Assembly: GCA_033296885.1 (NCBI GenBank)
Contig: MU863898.1
Location: 124,001 to 188,000 of the forward strand
Source of the DNA: Triangularia verruculosa
Lineage: Eukaryota > Ascomycota > Sordariomycetes > Sordariales > Podosporaceae
DNA: 64,000 nt
Direction: 5' to 3'
Part shown: positions 59,600-64,000 of the stretch, in pieces
Numbering within the stretch: position 1 is the stretch's first letter
Layout of the letters: each line of letters opens with the position of its first letter
The notes under the pieces: generated by a model
Databases searched by the model: none
Told to the model about the DNA's origin: nothing
The model's input: the letters and a program-made list of their open reading frames with translations, nothing else
Program-made: the position numbers and the translations under genes

Positions 59600-59668
59600 A
59601 TGTGCGGCGACTCTTGCTCCTGCGGCTCCAGCTGCACCTGCGCCAACTGCCCCCTCCACCCAAAATAA
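59600..59668 (+). CDS. Small fungal metallothionein
   Basis: A 22-residue open frame, MCGDSCSCGSSCTCANCPLH followed by PK. Six of 22 residues are Cys. The stretch CSCGSSCTCANC has exactly the C-x-C-x3-C-x-C-x2-C spacing of the C-terminal part of the 25-residue Neurospora crassa copper metallothionein, which has seven Cys. Such peptides bind monovalent copper and other soft metals in the cytosol and are usually transcribed strongly in response to metal. The ATG follows a long CA-rich, T-poor leader of the type seen in highly expressed fungal genes, and a pyrimidine tract ends at 59507. One Cys fewer than N. crassa, because the N-terminal pair is spaced C-x3-C, suggests a slightly smaller metal load. 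Confidence 0.82.
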   Translation: MCGDSCSCGSSCTCANCPLHPK

Positions 59669-60960
59669 ATCTTCTGATTTTCAAACACCGTATGATCGTC
59701 CTCCCTGTCCCACCAAACCCCCTTTTCACTCAGGACTAACACATGGCCCAGCTCCATCAAAATGATAGGAGCAATGAGAAGAGATAGGAAGGGAAAGAAG
59801 GCTTGATGTGATCTAGGAGAGGGAGAGAGAGAGAGGGAAGCTTCAGTTCCAGTTACGGCATGTTTTCAAACTTTCGACAACCAACCGGCATTGGGGAGGC
59901 ACTTTTTGAGAGAACATCTCCAGCACGCAGCTTTGGGTGGCATCATGGACGGACGGAGGGGGTGGCTATTGTCCTGCTTTCTTCTACACATTCATTCCTG
60001 ACTAGTTTGTTAGCTCCCGACCCCTTGGAACTCAAATATAAATCCAAGAAAATAGTGGTTGAATGATGTTTACTCGTCGTCCTTTGGGTGTGTGATGTCC
60101 TCGTGGTCGAAAAGAAGAGAGAGATCCAACACCGACACGTGCTTCCTTCTTGGGCCCAGGAATGATTAGCCCTCTTCTGCGCCAATGTGCCCTCTTGCTG
60201 CATCGGCCAGCGCCTGTTTTGTATCTTGTATGGCTGTCGCCAAGGTATGTAGGCACACACTTACCATGATCACGATAGGTGGGAGAACGGACGTTTGTTA
60301 TCTTTTGCTTGACATGCCCGAACAGAAAAAAAAGAAGACGATCATGGGTATTAAGCAAAGCTGGTAGAGATGAGAGAGCCCTCCTACATACAACAACCAT
60401 GACAACAGTATGAGCCAAAAGGCTGAACAAGAGAATAGCAACCAAATATCAATACAAAAAAGTGGTATTCTGCTGTGCGGCAAGCCAAGAAAACAATAAA
60501 AAAAACATGCGAAATAGGTATATGAACACGACACCACGAGAGCCAAGGGCTTCCTCTCTCTCCTGTCACGGCAAAAAAACAAAAAATAGCAAAGGTCCAA
60601 CTTCTTAATCCCATCATCATCATCTCCAAACATGTGCCAAGCCAAACAACATAAAAAGCCACAAGATCGCACCCCGAGGTATCCCATATTTCCGTAAACC
60701 AACAAAATCATGTAACGCCGGTATCGCAGTACAACGCCATTGTACAAGAGCCAGAGATTCCACACAAAAGATAACAGGGAAATTAACAAGGGGGGTGCCG
60801 GTGCATGGATACCCGCAAACCGGTCCAAAGAAAAGAAGTAGTTGTGTAATAGAGAAATCCGCCATTCATCTCCAGCCCGGCAACAGACAGAAGCCTTTCC
60901 TCCCAACTGTTTCAGAACTGCTCAGTCGGCAATAGTGACAGCAAGAAGCCGACCCAGCCC
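59669..60960. other. Intergenic, convergent 3' regions
   Basis: This lies between the convergent metallothionein and Myb-like genes. It is A-rich on the plus strand from about 60300 to 60900, probably the Myb-like 3' untranslated region. A 202-codon minus-strand frame there is a composition artefact. Confidence 0.5.
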
Positions 60961-62326
60961 TCAGGAAACCCTGTTGTTATGCACCTCCCTAAGGCGCTTA
61001 ACCCAGTGCTTCCGCAGGGGCTCGGGCATCTTGCAGAAAAACATGGCCTTGTTTTCGTCCGTCAGCAGCTTTTCGGCAATCTTGATCTGCAGATCCGGGT
61101 CCTCCTCGCGGAAGTCCCCAAACAGGATCTCCATCGCCTGCTCCTGCCACGTCGGCCGAGATCTGGCGCCCCGCAGAGCCTCGGCCAGGACGGTGATGTC
61201 ACTGGCCACGGGAGGGACAGTTGGGAGTGCCGGGTTCGTGCCGACGGCATGGGATGATGCGCCGCCAAGGGCGTTGCTGTTGCTGGTGCTACTGTTGGCA
61301 GACACTTGGTTGGCTTGGCTACTTAGAACGTTATGCGCAGCGTGGTTGACATGGTTTTGCTGTTGCTGGAGATCGATGAAGTTCGGAGGGGCGGTGCGCC
61401 GACGTTTCTCGGCTTGGTTCGTCTGGTTCGTCCCGGAGCCAGCGTCAGAAGGATGCATGCGCTTCCTTGGTTGTTGCGGGTTCTCTTCCGGTGGCGTCAA
61501 CGCAGAGGCTGTGGATGCAACAGACGCTCGCGGTTGAGGTGGTGGGGCCATTGGTGCCGGTGGACGTGAGAGCTGTTGCGGTGGAGGAGCAGGTAGAGGA
61601 GCCGGCATGGGAGGCGCAACAATGTTCGGCTGTTGTTGAAGGGGCGGCGCAATATGGGTCTGAACGGGATTGAGGTAACTCGTGTCGAGCATGTCCATGA
61701 TGGATGTGCCTGGCGCGTCCTGCTCATCAGTGCCATTGAGGCTGTCGGGTCCTTTTCTGCGGGGCTTGGTTAGACGCTTCGGAGCGCCACCAGACCCAGG
61801 CACGTCGGGAAAGAGAATCTCGTAGTATTCTTCGTGCTCGAAAGGTCGACCCTTGAGTGAGCGGGCAAGTGGTTCCTTCTGTACGGCGCATTGAGGTCAG
61901 CAAGACAGACCACCATGAATCATGGCACAGCTGCGGGTGGCGGCGACATACCTGGAGATGCCTGGCCCAGGCCTCTTCGGTGCCAGTGACGGTCCTGTTG
62001 GCCGGGTTGTAGTAGAAGGAACTATCCTCCCTCAAGCCGCGCCATAGACGGTACTTTTTGCGGGCGTTGTCGCTCTTGTTGATGAGGTGACCCTTGTTGG
62101 CATAGGCATTGTGCTTGTCGATGAGGGCCTGGATGGCGCGGTCCCAGGCCTCGGGCTTGAAGGTGCTGCCCTCGCGCAGGCCCAGGTTGACTGACTCGCA
62201 TAGGGAGCGGAAGAAGGTGGCCTCGTACTGCGAGTTCCAGGTGAAGCGCGGACCGCGGTGCTTGCCGGGGGTGCTGCTGGAGGCTTTGGCACCTTGGGCA
62301 GCAAGTCCGTAGTCCTCGTCCGACAT
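60961..62326 (-). CDS. Myb/SANT-like DNA-binding protein
   Basis: Two exons on the minus strand, 62326-61952 and 61878-60961 (73-nt intron, GTATGT donor), give 430 residues. The N-terminal domain (about 20-150) matches the Myb/SANT-like family: FTWNSQYEATFFRSLCESVN, TFKPEAWDRAIQALIDKHN, NKSDNARKKYRLWRGL, EAWARHLQ and, after the intron, KGRPFEHEEYYEILFPD. Three tryptophan-centred helices are present as expected. A long Pro/Gln/Asn-rich region follows with a basic nuclear-type cluster (EKRRR), and a conserved-looking C-terminal helical segment (WQEQAMEILFGDFREEDPD, then PLRKHWVKRLREVHN). It probably binds DNA and regulates transcription; targets are unknown. Several of these proteins in other organisms derive from domesticated transposase-associated domains. 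Confidence 0.88.
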
Positions 62327-62590
62327 GGCGGCGTCCAGCACCCACACAGGTGGGACCCCGAGGAGAACCGGAGCAGCCGTTGGGGATGACGCCTCGCGGC
62401 TTGGCTGCGGACGATAGGGCAGGCTATCGGCGGCGGCAGCGACGGGGTCGGCCGGAGTGGCGATAGAGCTTTGGGCGTGGACCGGACTGGACTGGACTGG
62501 ACGGGCACAGTGGTCGGGCCGAAGGTACCAACCAGGTATGTAGTAGAAGCCAAAACGGAGGGGAGGGGATCCGACCGCGCTCTCTCTCCG

Positions 62591-62623
<33 letters not shown>

Positions 62624-64000
62624 TTGCAGTACCTTGACCAGTCAGGATCAGGAATGATGAAGCGCGCCCTCTGATGGCAACTGAAAGACCGTTTTGTGAC
62701 ACCGACTGGACTGCGTGCGAGTCTGGTCTGGCGTCTGCTGGTTTGTGACGGATTGAAAGCGCGCGAGGTTGGGGAGCCTTGGGACGGCGAGACGGTGGAG
62801 CGGGGGCGAAGGCTGGGGCCGCCGGCTGAAGAACCAAGAAAGGACCGTGCAACAAAACGGAAGTCACGTGTTTGGTGTTTGCGGCATCCAACCTCCGAAG
62901 TGCGGGGTATCAAGAGCAATCAGATGCTGGTGATTTTGGTGGTGGAAGAGGGAGAAATGGTCTCCTGATGGTGCTGGAACCTGTTATCAACAGAATATTT
63001 GGGATCCAGCAGCTTGGGGAGCTCCAGGCCATGTGCTTGATGTCAATGGACGCTTTGCATGTTTTGTTTTCCATCGTTGTCACCGTTTTCCCAAAGCAGA
63101 TCTTCAAAGGCCTTGGACCTCTTGGCAGATGTGGGCAGGGATCCAATCAGCAGTCTCAATCCTTGATCTTTGAAGCCGATTAACACTTCATATTGAAAGC
63201 TACCACCTACCTACCGTACCTTAGTAACCATGTTAAGAAGAGAAAGCCTGGTTCACTGCGATGAGCACTGTGGGCTTATCTTATCGCTGAATCGGTTTCT
63301 TTTGGCTGGTTCCGTCCCCAGTGACACTGACAGCTTAACTCGACCAATCTCTATTCACCGGCTCTCATGCTCTCCATTATGCGGTATGGCAGGATGACTT
63401 CTCAAGCTCAGTCTCTGCGCTACCCTAAAAAATGGTTCGAAGTGACGGAATTGACTGGTATGCTGAGAGACGCGGACCGGAACCACTTAACGCGTGTGGT
63501 TGAAGTCGCGTCCATCCGGCTCTTGGTATGTCTCAAAACTCTTGATGCCGGTGAACGCTGACAGCTGTTTAGAATCTATTTTCCACGTGCAAACTCAAAA
63601 TGCCGACGACCTTGAAGCTCAAGGCGCCGTTCCTAATCCGGAGAAGGCCCTATCGAACCGGAGGATAACGGCGGCCGGCCCGTGTCTAGGGAGCAGTCCA
63701 ACCGACCAGTGACGTCTGGTCCTGAAACCATGTCTCTCGGTTGACTCTGCCATCCCTTTCCCATGGTTTTCTCTTCCTCTCTCCCGAGGTGGCTGGACTG
63801 TTGCGCGGAATGGTCCAGCCTAGGGACCACCGGCAGAAAGACCGGATTCTGCCCCTGTCTCAGACTTGAAGATGTCATGACATTTTCCCCAGCCAGTCTA
63901 CTCTTTGCTATCTATGTTCTTGGTCCGTTCTTTTGCTATATTACCTTGATATCGTTTGTTTCCTACTCAACCAGTTCTTGAACTCGATATATATATATTG
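62327..64000. other. Promoter region of the Myb-like gene and right edge
   Basis: No gene is supported. It includes the CT microsatellite at 62591-62618 and a CCACCTACCTACCGTACC element at about 63206. The last bases are an AT dinucleotide run (63986-63998). Confidence 0.5.
62591..62618 (+). repeat. CT microsatellite, about 14 units
   Basis: A pure CT run 265 bp upstream of the Myb-like start codon; interrupted CT units continue on its left to about 62577. Confidence 0.9.

Noticed and set aside
60298..60906. 202-codon minus-strand frame rich in Leu, Phe, Cys and Tyr
   Set aside because: It lies just downstream of the Myb-like stop codon on the same strand, in T-rich 3' sequence; the membrane-like look comes from base composition.

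Overview
The window is a gene-dense stretch of a filamentous ascomycete nuclear genome, most likely a Sordariomycete and perhaps Sordariales. I infer this from short spliceosomal introns (51 to 137 nt, GTANGT-like donors, CTAAC/CTGAC-like branch sites), GC-rich coding sequence, fungus-only families (Zn2Cys6 regulators, Pth11/rhodopsin-like receptor, berberine-bridge-like oxidase), a fungal-type metallothionein, and a recurrent TACCTAGGTA-like motif between genes. There is no operon structure and no recognisable transposon, CRISPR array or virus. I support 27 protein-coding genes and one intron-containing tRNA; 13 of the protein genes need splicing, and I give exon junctions for each.

Layout. 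1-7.4 kb: the 5' end of a non-ribosomal peptide synthetase leaving the left edge, two unknown proteins and a Fic-domain protein. 7.4-20.3 kb: a coiled-coil protein with an octad-repeat N-terminus, a methionine-permease-like transporter, the ER-Golgi SNARE Bos1, thiamine pyrophosphokinase, a large membrane protein whose frame is apparently broken by a 5-bp duplication, and an archaemetzincin. 20.4-30.7 kb: a metabolic segment with an MDR oxidoreductase, a Zn2Cys6 regulator, a single-pass surface protein, gluconokinase, a PPxY protein, and a divergent FAD-monooxygenase/ketoreductase pair. 32.3-44.5 kb: a RhoGAP-like protein lacking the arginine finger, a GFA-domain protein, a prolyl-4-hydroxylase-like dioxygenase, a BTB-like protein with a cysteine cluster, a Dal5-type MFS transporter, tRNA-Gln(CUG) and an acidic-tailed unknown. 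44.8-64 kb: a secreted FAD oxidase, a Pth11/rhodopsin-like membrane protein, a threonine-rich secreted protein, a second Zn2Cys6 regulator, a 22-residue metallothionein and a Myb/SANT-like regulator, separated by longer gene-poor gaps.

How genes relate. Most are independent housekeeping or accessory genes. The only clear co-regulation candidates are divergent pairs sharing short promoters: FAD monooxygenase/reductase (356 bp), Fic/octad-repeat protein (up to 367 bp) and MDR oxidoreductase/Zn2Cys6 regulator (640 bp). The NRPS may belong to a secondary-metabolite cluster lying mainly outside the window. I did not find one convincing undescribed multi-gene system. The strongest novelties are single-gene: the octad-repeat coiled-coil protein, the Arg-finger-less RhoGAP, the BTB protein with a Cys cluster and W-x-F tail, the SIM-tagged archaemetzincin, the frameshifted membrane protein and the tiny metallothionein.
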